In this document: one piece after another, positions 8,597-15,260 of the stretch
Numbering within the stretch: the stretch's first letter is position 1
Layout: each line of letters begins with the position of its first letter
Assembly (NCBI GenBank): GCA_910579545.1
Contig: CAJTVI010000020.1
Span: 1 to 35,455 of the forward strand
Source of the DNA: an uncultured Oscillospiraceae bacterium
GTDB lineage: Bacteria > Bacillota > Clostridia > Oscillospirales > Ruminococcaceae
Direction of reading: 5' to 3'
DNA: 35,455 nt
Made by a program: the position numbers and the translations under genes
The notes under the pieces: model-generated
What the model was told of the DNA's origin: nothing
Databases searched by the model: none
What the model saw: the letters and a program-made list of their open reading frames with translations, nothing else

Positions 8597-8623
8597 GGGT
8601 TTTTGGGTTGTTTTTCTGGCGGA

Positions 8624-9676
8624 TCAGCGGCCAAAGTAGGCGTAGATGTCCGCGCCGATGGTGTCGCGGTACTCCTCATACAGCGGGGCCACGGCGTCCA
8701 TGAACTCGGTCTTGTCGGCGATCTCGCAGATGGTCATGTTGTACTCGTTGGCAAGCTGGTCCAGGGCCTCCTGCTCGCTCTCCTTGTCCAGCTGGCTGGA
8801 GTAGGCGCCAGCCTCAGCGCCGCACTCGTCCACGATGGTGCGCAGGTCCTCGGGCAGGCTGTTGTAAAAGTCAAGGTCCATCAGCATCACGTTGGGGGTG
8901 CAGAAGTGCTGGCTCAGCACAACATAGTCGGTTACCTCGTACTCGGCCTGAGTAATGATCAGCGGCACGCTGTTTTCAGCGGCGTCCACCGTGCCGGTCT
9001 GCAGGGCCATGTACCGCTCGGTGGCGGCCAGCGGCACCGGCACCATGCCCAGCAGCTCCATGGTCTTGCTCATCAGGGCGGACTCCATAATGCGGATCTT
9101 GGTGCCCTTCAGGTCGGCCAGGCAGCTGGCGGGGCCTTTGCTGGTGTAGATGCTGCGGGGGCTGCGCACAAACCAGCCCACAATGTGCAGGCCGGCGGTG
9201 TCCTCCAGCCGCTGGTTCAGTTCGGCGCCCAGTTCGCCGTTGACGATCTTGATCTCGTCGTCCATGCTGGCGGTCAGGTAGGGCAGGTCAAACACCGAAA
9301 AGGCGGGCACAAGGTTGCCCAGCACGCTGGTGTTGCACTCGGCGGCCTGCAGGCTGTGCATCTGCATGCTGTCGATGCAGTCGGCATGGCTGCCCAGCTG
9401 GCCGGAATCGTACACCTGTACGTCGATCCGCCCATTGGAGCGCTCCTCCACCAACTCCTCAAAGCGGTAAAAAGCCTTTACCACATTGTCCTCGGGGTTG
9501 GAGGGGTTGGCCAGCTTGATGATAAACTCGGCTTCGCCGCCCGCTGCGGCCGGGGTGGAGGCAGCCGGGGCAGAGGCGGCCGGGGTGGACGCGGCCGGGG
9601 TGCTGGACCCGCCGCCGCAGGCCACGAGGCCCATCGCCAGCACCAGGGCCAGCATGAGTGCTGTAAACTTTTTCAT
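8624..9676 (-). CDS. dctP: TRAP transporter substrate-binding lipoprotein, DctP family
   Basis: 350-residue extracytoplasmic solute receptor. The N-terminus has MKK, a hydrophobic core and a lipobox ending LVAC (Cys near residue 20), followed by a Ser/Thr/Ala/Pro-rich tether, so it should be a membrane-anchored lipoprotein. The body has the DctP/YiaO-type pattern, with ERYMALQTGTVDAAENS near residue 220; the conserved arginine expected to hold a substrate carboxylate would be the one in KGTKIRIMES. Start at 9676 rather than the in-frame codon at 9706 because AGGAGGAG lies 8 nt upstream of it. Expressed from the GntR-site-flanked promoter near 10400, possibly also from a closer one near 10080. 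The ligand is probably an organic acid or other carboxylated compound; not determinable here. Confidence 0.95.
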   Translation of the reverse strand: MKKFTALMLALVLAMGLVACGGGSSTPAASTPAASAPAASTPAAAGGEAEFIIKLANPSNPEDNVVKAFYRFEELVEERSNGRIDVQVYDSGQLGSHADCIDSMQMHSLQAAECNTSVLGNLVPAFSVFDLPYLTASMDDEIKIVNGELGAELNQRLEDTAGLHIVGWFVRSPRSIYTSKGPASCLADLKGTKIRIMESALMSKTMELLGMVPVPLAATERYMALQTGTVDAAENSVPLIITQAEYEVTDYVVLSQHFCTPNVMLMDLDFYNSLPEDLRTIVDECGAEAGAYSSQLDKESEQEALDQLANEYNMTICEIADKTEFMDAVAPLYEEYRDTIGADIYAYFGR

Positions 9677-9870
9677 GGTAAATCTCCTCCTGTTTTTGGT
9701 TTCCAAACCGGCAAAGGGGCCGTGGCCCGTGCGGCCAGCCGCCCTTTAACGGCCTGTTTACGGATGTTTTGGCGGGCCAAACGCTTTGCGCTCCCGCGCG
9801 TTCGGCCCGCGCTTTTGGGGGCCCTTGGCGTGTCCTTTGGGCCTGTGCCTGGGGACTTGAGTATGTCTTT

Positions 9871-9980
9871 CGGGCTCCTGCTTTCCGGGGCCCCGCCTTT
9901 CGGGCTTTTGGCTTTCCGGGCTCCGCCTTTCGGGCTTTTGGCTTTCCGGGCTCCGCTTTTCAGGCTTTTGGCTTTCCGGG
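9871..9980. repeat. 30-bp tandem repeat array in the dctP leader
   Basis: Units start at 9871, 9901, 9931 and 9961 (the last one about 20 bp). The two central units differ at one base; the first is more diverged and the last is truncated. Read on the plus strand the unit core is CGGGCTTTTGGCTTTCCGGG. The length, a multiple of 3, keeps a lysine-rich frame open on the minus strand (see rejected items). The array lies inside the predicted untranslated leader of dctP. Confidence 0.85.
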
Positions 9981-10076
9981 GCGCAGCCGCGCCCATTGGA
10001 CATCTGCCTTCCGGGTTTGGCATGTCCTTCGGGCCCGCGCTTTTGGAATCCCCCTGCGCTTTTATGTCCGGGCCCT

Positions 10077-10111
10077 ATTTTAACATCATGCAATATGACA
10101 TCAGATGACAT
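10077..10111 (-). promoter_or_regulatory. Possible second dctP promoter with operator-like site III
   Basis: A minus-strand -10-like TAAAAT (10082-10077) has only a weak -35 (TCTGAT, 17-bp spacing). Overlapping that -35 is ATGACATCAGATGACAT (10095-10111), a direct repeat of ATGACAT around CAG, which shares ACATCAGA with operator-like site I at 10361. The shared core suggests a GntR-regulated secondary start that would shorten the leader to about 390 nt. This is inference from one motif match. Confidence 0.35.
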
Positions 10112-10126
10112 TGAATGCCACAACCG

Positions 10127-10332
10127 ACCTTGCAAACCGTGCCTGTACAACCGTGTGTGCGCAACCGTGCCTGCACGACCGGGCCGGTACAACCGTGTGC
10201 GCAACCGTGCCTGCGCAACTGGGCCGATACAACCGTGTGTGCGCAACTGGGCCTGTACAACCATGCCTGCGCGACCGGGCCGGTACAACCGTGTGCGCAA
10301 CCATGCCTGCAAAACCGGACCTGCGCGAGCGG
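10127..10332. repeat. Degenerate 14-bp tandem array, 15 units
   Basis: Fifteen consecutive units, thirteen of 14 bp and two of 12 bp (10197-10208 and 10293-10304), each ending in a variant of ACAACCGT or GCAACCGT. Units cycle in threes (GCCTG.., GCCGGTACAACCGT, GTG(TG)CGCAACCGT), giving a 40-42-bp higher-order period. It is not a multiple of 3 per unit, all frames through it look like low-complexity Arg/Thr/Val/Cys translations, and no start signals are seen, so it is non-coding. It occupies the stretch between the main dctP promoter and the dctP gene. Confidence 0.88.
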
Positions 10333-10360
10333 GCGGGATGGGGCGGCACAGCCGCCTGTC

Positions 10361-10423
10361 CAAACATCAGACATCTTATTTCTGTTGCTGCTATCATAGC
10401 CTAATTGTCTGACGTTTGTCAAT
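10361..10423 (-). promoter_or_regulatory. dctP operon promoter with two GntR operator-like sites
   Basis: Minus-strand promoter: -35 TTGACA (10422-10417), 18-bp spacer, -10 TATGAT (10398-10393), with A-rich DNA upstream. Site II, ATTGTCTGACGTTTGTCAAT (10404-10423), is a dyad of the form ATTGnCnnACGTnnGnCAAT covering the -35 and part of the spacer. Site I (10361-10373, CAAACATCAGACA) matches the complement of site II at 12 of 13 positions and lies just downstream of the expected start of transcription. Two near-identical sites bracketing a promoter suggest repression by the adjacent GntR protein. The implied dctP leader is about 700 nt. Confidence 0.7.
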
Positions 10424-10600
10424 CGTTTGAGGGCTTTTCTACCCTTTTGCCATTCTTTTCGTTGGATTTTTGGTTAATTGGCACAAGGCGGGGTGCGGAT
10501 ATACGAACAGCCTGCCGTTTCCCAAGGGAGCCGCAGGGCCCTTGCCCCGCTGGCGGAAAAAGCAGGCCAGCGCACCGGCCGCCGGCGGGGGAGTGACGCG

Positions 10601-10690
10601 TCAGGAACCAGCAGCAGAAGGATCGTCCGCGGGGGAACCAGCAGCAGAAGGGCCGTCCGCGGGGGAACCAGCAGCAGAAGGGCCGCCCGC
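10601..10690. repeat. 30-bp tandem repeat encoding the GntR C-terminal tail
   Basis: Three 30-bp units (10601, 10631, 10661), nearly identical, with the plus-strand core GGAACCAGCAGCAGAAGG. In the minus-strand gntR frame each unit encodes ten residues (PSAAGSPADG type). The stop codon lies in the last unit. Confidence 0.92.
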
Positions 10691-11386
10691 GGGGGGGTTG
10701 GCGGCGCTCTGGCGCATCCGTTCCTGGTTGAGGCAGAGCACGGCCTCCATCGCCCGGCGGGCCGCGTCCGCGTCGTGCCGCTCAATGGCCGCCTGTATCT
10801 CATGGTGCAGCTTGCGGGCGTCCGGGGTGCTCACCTCTTCCACGCTGCCCATAAACTGCTGGATGCCCTCGCTGATCAGGGGCATCAGCTTGTCCATCAG
10901 GATGTTTTTGCTGGCGGCCGTGATGGCCCGGTGAAAGGCCACGTCGGATTCCAGGTGCGGCCGCCCCTCGTCAATGTCCTCGTCAATCCGGCGGTTCCAG
11001 TAGGCGATCTGCCGCAGGTCCTCCTCGTCGGCATGGATGGCGGCCAGTTCCACCACCGCCGGCTCAATGATCAGCCGCACAATGCCCCAGTCCATGGCAA
11101 GCTTGGCGCGGTCCTTTACAAATTCCAGGCCCAGCGGGTCGTCTATCTGGCCGGGGGCCTTGCTCAAAAAGGTGCCGCAGCCGCGGCGCACCTCTACAAT
11201 GTTGCGGCTTTTCAGGATCATAATGGCTTCCCGCACCGTGCTGCGGCCCACCTGCAGGGTTTTGGCAAGCTCCAGTTCGGTGGGCAGCTTGTCGCCGGGG
11301 GTAAGGCCGCTCTCCAGGATCCACTGGGTCAGGTATTCCGCGGCCTGCTGGGGCAGCGGCTTGTTGTTGTTGATAAACGCGTTCAT
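10601..11386 (-). CDS. GntR-family transcriptional regulator, FadR/FCD subfamily
   Basis: 261 residues. The winged-helix GntR DNA-binding domain spans about residues 10-75 (GDKLPTELELAKTLQVGRSTVREAI with the GTFLSK wing). An all-helical FCD effector domain spans about 95-220, with Asp and His metal-ligand candidates (ESDVAFHRAI, LHHEI). FCD regulators usually respond to carboxylic acids such as sugar acids, lactate or dicarboxylates, which fits the adjacent TRAP system. Start supported by AAAGGATGG about 10 nt upstream. It follows the D-2-hydroxyacid dehydrogenase gene by 39 bp, so both are probably one transcript. The last about 34 residues are a Ser/Ala/Gly/Pro/Asp repeat encoded by the 30-bp tandem array at 10601-10690 and are not part of the fold. 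Confidence 0.94.
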   Translation of the reverse strand: MNAFINNNKPLPQQAAEYLTQWILESGLTPGDKLPTELELAKTLQVGRSTVREAIMILKSRNIVEVRRGCGTFLSKAPGQIDDPLGLEFVKDRAKLAMDWGIVRLIIEPAVVELAAIHADEEDLRQIAYWNRRIDEDIDEGRPHLESDVAFHRAITAASKNILMDKLMPLISEGIQQFMGSVEEVSTPDARKLHHEIQAAIERHDADAARRAMEAVLCLNQERMRQSAANPPAGGPSAAGSPADGPSAAGSPADDPSAAGS

Positions 11387-11425
11387 TGGCTGTTATCCAT
11401 CCTTTGCGGGCCTTTGGCCGGGCGG

Positions 11426-12397
11426 TCAGGGCTGCCGGCAGAACTGGCGGTAGCCGGTGGCCGGGTCTACCGGGTTTTGCAGCGCTTCGCCGCGGGCGTA
11501 ACGGCCCAGGTTTTCAATAAACAGGGCGGTGATCCAGTCCAGCGTTTCCTGCAAATGGAAATCGCCGGCCACATGGGGGGTCAAAAACAGGTTTTCGCTC
11601 TTCCAGAGCGGATGCCCCGCCGGCAGCGGCTCGGGCTCGGTCACGTCCAGGGCGGCGGCCGCCAGCGGGCCGGCGCGCAGGGCCGCGGCCAGCGCCTCGT
11701 GGTCGACGCAGCTGCCCCGGCCCACGTTCAGCAAAATGCTGCCCGGCTTCATTTTGGCCAGCCTCGTTTCGTCAAACAGGCGCACCGTTTCGGGGGTGTT
11801 GGGCAGCGCCAGCGCCACAATGTCGGCCTGCGGCAGCCATTCGTCCAGCTGCTCAAAGCTGCCCACCGCGGCAAGGTAGGGCGGGCAGTCGGTCTTGTTG
11901 CGCCGGATGCCGTACACCCGGCTGCCCAGCGCCGCCATCTTGGCCGCGTAGTCGCCCCCAATGCTGCCCAGCCCCACCACCAGGGTGGTGCTGCCGGCAA
12001 CCGCCGTTACCAAGCCCTCGTCCTTCCACACGCCGGCCAGCTGGTTTTTGTAATAAAGGCCAAACTTCTTTTTCAAAAAAAAGGTGTAGCCCAAAAGCTG
12101 CTCGCTGATGGCAAGCCCATAGGCCCCGGTGGCGTTGGTCAGCTTTGCGCCGGCCGGCAGCACCCCCGGCTTTGCGTAGGCGTCCGCCCCCGAGGAGTTC
12201 AGCTGGAGCCACTCCAGCTTTTTTGCGCCGGCCAGCCGCTCGGGGGGCAGGTTGCCCAAAATGATGCTGGCGGCGGCGATCTGCTCGTCGGTCACCTCGT
12301 TTTTGGGGCAGTAGATGTAGGCCGCGCCGGGCATCTGCTGCTCCAGTAAGGCGCGCTGCTCGGGCGGCATGGGCAGGGTAACCAGGATCTGTTTCAT
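11426..12397 (-). CDS. D-isomer-specific 2-hydroxyacid dehydrogenase
   Basis: 323 residues, typical length. The NAD(P)-binding GLGSIGGDYA motif (GxGxxG) lies near residue 145, followed by the usual NVGRGSCVD near 235 and the catalytic-His segment TPHVAGDF near 282. It reduces a 2-keto acid to the D-2-hydroxy acid or the reverse, in the cytoplasm. Start at 12397 (MKQILV) rather than upstream in-frame codons because AAAGGAGAGGGAG precedes it. It is the first gene of the dehydrogenase-gntR transcript, with a promoter at 12665-12694 and a leader full of 49-bp repeats. Together with the TRAP transporter and the Fe-type alcohol dehydrogenase it suggests catabolism of an imported hydroxy or keto acid. 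The exact substrate is not determinable. Confidence 0.93.
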   Translation of the reverse strand: MKQILVTLPMPPEQRALLEQQMPGAAYIYCPKNEVTDEQIAAASIILGNLPPERLAGAKKLEWLQLNSSGADAYAKPGVLPAGAKLTNATGAYGLAISEQLLGYTFFLKKKFGLYYKNQLAGVWKDEGLVTAVAGSTTLVVGLGSIGGDYAAKMAALGSRVYGIRRNKTDCPPYLAAVGSFEQLDEWLPQADIVALALPNTPETVRLFDETRLAKMKPGSILLNVGRGSCVDHEALAAALRAGPLAAAALDVTEPEPLPAGHPLWKSENLFLTPHVAGDFHLQETLDWITALFIENLGRYARGEALQNPVDPATGYRQFCRQP

Positions 12398-12470
12398 AAA
12401 AACTCCCTCTCCTTTGGCGCCAGCGCGGGGGCGGCGCCCTGCGCTGGCAAATTTGGCCGGATGCGGGCGG

Positions 12471-12641
12471 CCCCGCGGTTTTACGCAAAGCCCCATGGCC
12501 CGGCGGGCAGGCCCATAGGCCCCGCGGTTTTATGCAAAGCCCCGCGGCCCGGCGGGCAGTCCCACAGGCCCCGCGGTTTTGCGCTAAGCCCCATGGCCCG
12601 GCGGGCAGGCCCACAGGCCCCGCGGTTTTATGCAAAGCCCC
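12471..12641. repeat. 49-bp tandem repeat array in the dehydrogenase-gntR leader
   Basis: Units start at 12471, 12520, 12569 and 12618 (exact 49-bp steps); the last is partial. Each begins CCCCGCGGTTTT and carries GCAAAGCCCC (GCTAAGCCCC in one unit) and GGCCCGGCGGGCAG. Divergence between units is a few bases. The array fills the predicted leader between the promoter at 12665 and the start codon at 12397. Confidence 0.93.
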
Positions 12642-12664
12642 CGCAAACGCATCTCCTGTTTTTC

Positions 12665-12713
12665 AGGATACACGCCCGCGGGGGCTGTTGTCAAGATATT
12701 TGTATGATGTCAG
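12665..12713 (-). promoter_or_regulatory. Promoter of the dehydrogenase-gntR transcript with operator-like site IV
   Basis: Minus strand: -35 TTGACA (12694-12689), 18-bp spacer, -10 TATCCT (12670-12665). Just upstream of the -35, TTGTATGATGTCAG (12700-12713, plus strand) matches the site II sequence TTGTCTGACGTTTG at 10 of 14 positions. This would place a GntR site at the regulator's own promoter, as expected for autoregulation. Confidence 0.6.
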
Positions 12714-12808
12714 CCCTCCAAACCTCTTTTTGGCCTTTCCAAAAAGGCGGCCGGGCGGCAAAACGGCCCCCCGGGGCCGCGGGGGCGCAAAAACAAAAGG
12801 CCGCAAAA

Positions 12809-12902
12809 CACACCGGCGGCCCCAATAAAAAGCCGGCGGCAAAAGCGGCGGCCGGGCAAAAAGCCGGCGGGCACACCGGCGGCCCCAATAAAAAGCCGGC
12901 GG
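12809..12902. repeat. Direct repeat, 31 bp, period 63
   Basis: A 31-bp sequence beginning CACACCGGCGGCCCCAAT occurs at 12809-12839 and again at 12872-12902 without a mismatch. It lies just downstream of the acyltransferase gene; the copy nearer the gene provides half of its terminator stem. The stretch 12714-12808 between the divergent-side promoter and this repeat holds only GC-rich, poly-A-interrupted DNA in which I see no gene. Confidence 0.85.
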
Positions 12903-12916
12903 GCAAACCCGCCGGC
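12888..12916 (-). terminator. Terminator of the XRE regulator-acyltransferase transcript
   Basis: On the minus strand GCCGGCGGG and CCCGCCGGC (12916-12908, 12903-12895) form a 9-bp stem with a TTTG loop, followed by TTTTTATT. It lies immediately past the acyltransferase stop codon. Confidence 0.82.
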
Positions 12917-12927
12917 CGATCTTGCCT

Positions 12928-14064
12928 TTACCGCTGGCCCAGCAAAAGCAGGCGCAGCAGCGGCGCCCGGCGCACCCCCTCGCAGGCAAGCGGCAGCAGG
13001 GTGCAGGCGGCCAGGGCCAGCAGCGGATAGTAGGCCCAGGCCGGGGGCGAAACAAACCGGTCCAGCAAAAAGGCGGTCATGGCCAGCAGCGGGTAGTGCA
13101 AAAGGTAAAAGGCCTGCCCCCGGGGCCGGATGTACCGGGTAAAGGCGGTCTCCCGGTTTGCCAAAGCCCAGGCGCAGCCCAGGGCGGCCAGCACCGCCGT
13201 GTAGGCAAAGGCGTTTACCAAAAGGCCCTTCAGGTTGGCGGTGGCGGCGTAGTTCTGGCCCCAAAATTCGGCGGTATAGGCAATGCCAAGCCCCGCCGCC
13301 GTGCCCAGCAGCCAGGGCCAGCGGCGGCCCAGCCAGCAAAGCACCCCCTGGTGTGCAAACACATAGTAGCCCGCCAGCACGCAAAAGCAGTAAAGGCCGT
13401 TGCGGTACACCTCGATCAGCGGGGCGTTCAGGCACTGGGCGCTGCCCCAAAAGCAAAGCCCCAGCAAAATAAGGGCCGGGCCGGTTTTGCCGGGGGCGGC
13501 AGCCAGCGCGCCGGCCTTTTCCAGCAGGCCGCGCCGGTCGGCCGCGCGCAGGGCCAGCAGCAAAAGGGTGGCCAAAAACAGCTCGTGGCAAAACCACAGC
13601 GGCCCAATGCCGCAGGCGCACCACACCAGATACCGCACAAGGCCCGGCGCTTCGGCCAGCCCGAACAGATCCGAATACTGGTTGGTGATCCAGCCGTCCA
13701 CCCAGTGCAGCAAAAACAGCCCGGCGGTGGAGGGCAGCAGCAGCCGCACCGCGCGGCTGCGCAAAAAGGCGGCCGGGCGGGTGCGGGCCAGAGCCAGCCG
13801 GGCGCTGATGCCCGCAACGCAAAAAAAGGCGGCCATAAACCAGGGGTACACCGCGTAGCACAGCAGGTCCATGCCCGGCACCCCCGCAATGGCTACGTTG
13901 GTGATGACCCCCACGCTGTTAAACAGATACACGATGTGGTAGGCCACCACCAGCAGCACCAAAACGCCCCGCAGGTTGTCCAGCCAGGGCAGCCGCCTGG
14001 CGGGTTCTGGCAGGCCGGCGGCAGGTTCCGGCCGCTCAGCGGCGGGGTGGTTTTGCAGGCTCAT
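12928..14064 (-). CDS. Acyltransferase family 3 (AT3) membrane protein
   Basis: 378 residues with about ten hydrophobic helices. The N-terminal WLDNLRGVLVLLVVAYHI matches the acyltransferase-3 pattern (R/K-x-x-R-G and a His in helix 1), and helix 3 carries a family-like VAGISA/R-rich segment. AT3 proteins transfer acyl groups (often acetyl or succinyl) to carbohydrates or lipids at the cell surface. The acceptor cannot be told from sequence. Start at 14064 chosen because AAAGGAGG lies 9 nt upstream and the ATG overlaps the regulator's stop (ATGA). The coupling to an XRE-AbrB regulator suggests the regulator controls the pair. Confidence 0.82.
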   Translation of the reverse strand: MSLQNHPAAERPEPAAGLPEPARRLPWLDNLRGVLVLLVVAYHIVYLFNSVGVITNVAIAGVPGMDLLCYAVYPWFMAAFFCVAGISARLALARTRPAAFLRSRAVRLLLPSTAGLFLLHWVDGWITNQYSDLFGLAEAPGLVRYLVWCACGIGPLWFCHELFLATLLLLALRAADRRGLLEKAGALAAAPGKTGPALILLGLCFWGSAQCLNAPLIEVYRNGLYCFCVLAGYYVFAHQGVLCWLGRRWPWLLGTAAGLGIAYTAEFWGQNYAATANLKGLLVNAFAYTAVLAALGCAWALANRETAFTRYIRPRGQAFYLLHYPLLAMTAFLLDRFVSPPAWAYYPLLALAACTLLPLACEGVRRAPLLRLLLLGQR

Positions 14065-14513
14065 CCGGCATTTCCTCCTTTGGGCAGCGGCCCGGGCGCA
14101 GGGTCCGGGCGCAGCCCGTTCAAAAGCTGCAAAAGGTCGGTCTCCCGCACCAGGGCGATGCCCTGCCCCTCGTCCCCCAGCACCATCAGCCGGTCGCCGG
14201 GGCAAAGGCCGAACACCTGCCGGGCCTTAAGGGGCAGGGCCACCCGGCCGTCCTCCTCCAGCACCGCCGTGCCAAACAAATGCTTGCCGCGGGGCGGCGC
14301 GGGCAGGCCGGGCACCGGGGACGAAAAGGTCACCAGCGCGTCCAGACTCACCCCGTACAGCTCGGCCAGGGCGGCGCAGTTGGCAATGTCCGGGGTGGTC
14401 TCGCCGGCCTCCCACTTGGCCACAGCCTGCCGTGAAACCCCGATCTTTTCGGCCACCGCCTCCTGGGTCAGCCGCAGCATCCGCCGCAGGGTGTAAAGGT
14501 TTTCGGCCAGCAT
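14061..14513 (-). CDS. XRE-type regulator with C-terminal AbrB/MraZ-like domain
   Basis: 150 residues. Residues 4-60 form a Cro/C1-type helix-turn-helix (LRRMLRLTQEAVAEKIGVSRQ, then AVAKWEAGETTPD). Residues about 85-130 resemble a SpoVT/AbrB swapped-hairpin domain (LEEDGRVALPLKARQVFGL, GDRLMVLGD, GIALV), a second DNA-binding fold. Start at MLAENLY chosen because it begins exactly at the helix-turn-helix; the upstream GGGG-type ribosome-binding site is modest. It precedes and overlaps the acyltransferase gene by 4 bp. Promoter at 14614-14642. Confidence 0.85.
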   Translation of the reverse strand: MLAENLYTLRRMLRLTQEAVAEKIGVSRQAVAKWEAGETTPDIANCAALAELYGVSLDALVTFSSPVPGLPAPPRGKHLFGTAVLEEDGRVALPLKARQVFGLCPGDRLMVLGDEGQGIALVRETDLLQLLNGLRPDPAPGPLPKGGNAG

Positions 14514-14613
14514 GGCGCATCCCCTTTCTTTGGGGCTTTTCTGTATCCCTCCTGGGCCTTCCCCGCGCCTTATGCCGCACCCGCCGGAAAGCCCAAACCG
14601 CCCCTGTATCCCC

Positions 14614-14642
14614 ATTATACGATGCCCGTACCGCCGCGTCCA
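14614..14642 (-). promoter_or_regulatory. Promoter of the XRE-acyltransferase operon
   Basis: Minus strand: -35 TGGACG (14642-14637), 17-bp spacer, perfect -10 TATAAT (14619-14614). It lies about 100 bp upstream of the regulator's start codon. The interval 14643-14820 contains no other signal that I can support. Confidence 0.65.
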
Positions 14643-14820
14643 CCAACCAAAAATGACAATTTCCGTTGCCAAATGTATGGTTTGGTTGCTTTTTGCCCCG
14701 CGCAAAAGCGCCGCGCCGCCCCTGCACGGGACAGCGCGGCGGCACGGCAGGCGCCCGGGGGCTCTTTGGCTGAGGGCATCCCAAAAGAAGGCGAAAAACA
14801 CCGCCAAAAGCGGTGGTGAG

Positions 14821-14889
14821 ACAAGAAAACAAAGATTCCTAATCAAATTCAATCCACCGCGCGTTCGCTGGGCGGCTTTGTTTTCTTGT
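14821..14889. mobile_element. Small inverted-repeat element, short form (69 bp)
   Basis: Perfect 14-bp terminal inverted repeats ACAAGAAAACAAAG (14821-14834) and complement (14876-14889). The interior (GATTCC, AAATTCAATCCACCG, TTCGCTGGGCGGCT) matches the reverse complement of the 159-bp element at 31122-31280. The short form equals the long form with the 90 bp between two copies of TGGGCGGCT removed. Non-autonomous MITE-like element; no protein inside. It sits just beyond the spoVAE stop codon. Confidence 0.75.
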
Positions 14890-14903
14890 TGAACCGCCGC
14901 CAA

Positions 14904-15260
14904 TTAGTTTTGGTCTTTGCTCTTGCAAACAAGGGCCGCCAGCACCCCGGCCAGCAGGCTGGCGGTCACCCCGCCGGCCGCGGCGGTAAAGCCGCCGGTC
15001 AGCGCGCCCAAAAGGCCGCTGGCCTCCACCGCGTCGATCACCCCCTGGGCCAGCAGGTGCCCAAAGCCCAGCAGCGGCACGGTGGCCCCCGCCCCGGCAA
15101 ACTCCACCAGGGGGGCGTACCAGCCCAGGGCCGACAGCGCCACCCCCGCCACCACATAGGCCACCAGGATCCGCGCGGGGGTCAGGCTGGTGTAGTCGAT
15201 CAAAAGCTGGCCGATCACACAAAGCGCGCCCCCCACCACAAAGGCCCATACATAGTTCAT
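14904..15260 (-). CDS. spoVAE: Stage V sporulation protein AE
   Basis: 118-residue integral membrane protein with several helices and glycine-rich loops (FAGAGATVPLLGFGHLLAQGV), typical of SpoVAE. In spores it is part of the SpoVA channel that moves dipicolinic acid with calcium across the inner spore membrane during sporulation and germination. The ATG overlaps the spoVAD stop by 4 bp. Last gene of the spoVAC-spoVAD-spoVAE cluster, the usual minimal set in Clostridia; spoVAA, spoVAB and spoVAF are not adjacent here. Its N-terminal FVVGGALCVIGQ is strikingly like the FVVGGGICLLGE of SpoVAC, as expected for these related subunits. Confidence 0.95.
   Translation of the reverse strand: MNYVWAFVVGGALCVIGQLLIDYTSLTPARILVAYVVAGVALSALGWYAPLVEFAGAGATVPLLGFGHLLAQGVIDAVEASGLLGALTGGFTAAAGGVTASLLAGVLAALVCKSKDQN

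Noticed and set aside
9673..10023. 116-residue lysine-rich frame on the minus strand whose stop overlaps the dctP ATG (ATGA)
   Set aside because: The overlap looks like coupling, but dctP has its own strong ribosome-binding site, the frame's start has a purine run only 2 nt away, and the repetitive ARKAKSPKGG units follow directly from the 30-bp DNA repeat. No family resemblance.
10127..10332. Possible CRISPR array
   Set aside because: Units are 14 bp and contiguous with no unique spacers; no cas genes in the window.
5515..12397. Assigning the TRAP/GntR locus to a specific substrate such as a sulfonate or sugar acid
   Set aside because: Fe-type alcohol dehydrogenase, D-2-hydroxyacid dehydrogenase and TRAP genes occur together in several pathways; no diagnostic enzyme (for example a glycyl radical lyase or aldolase) is in the window.
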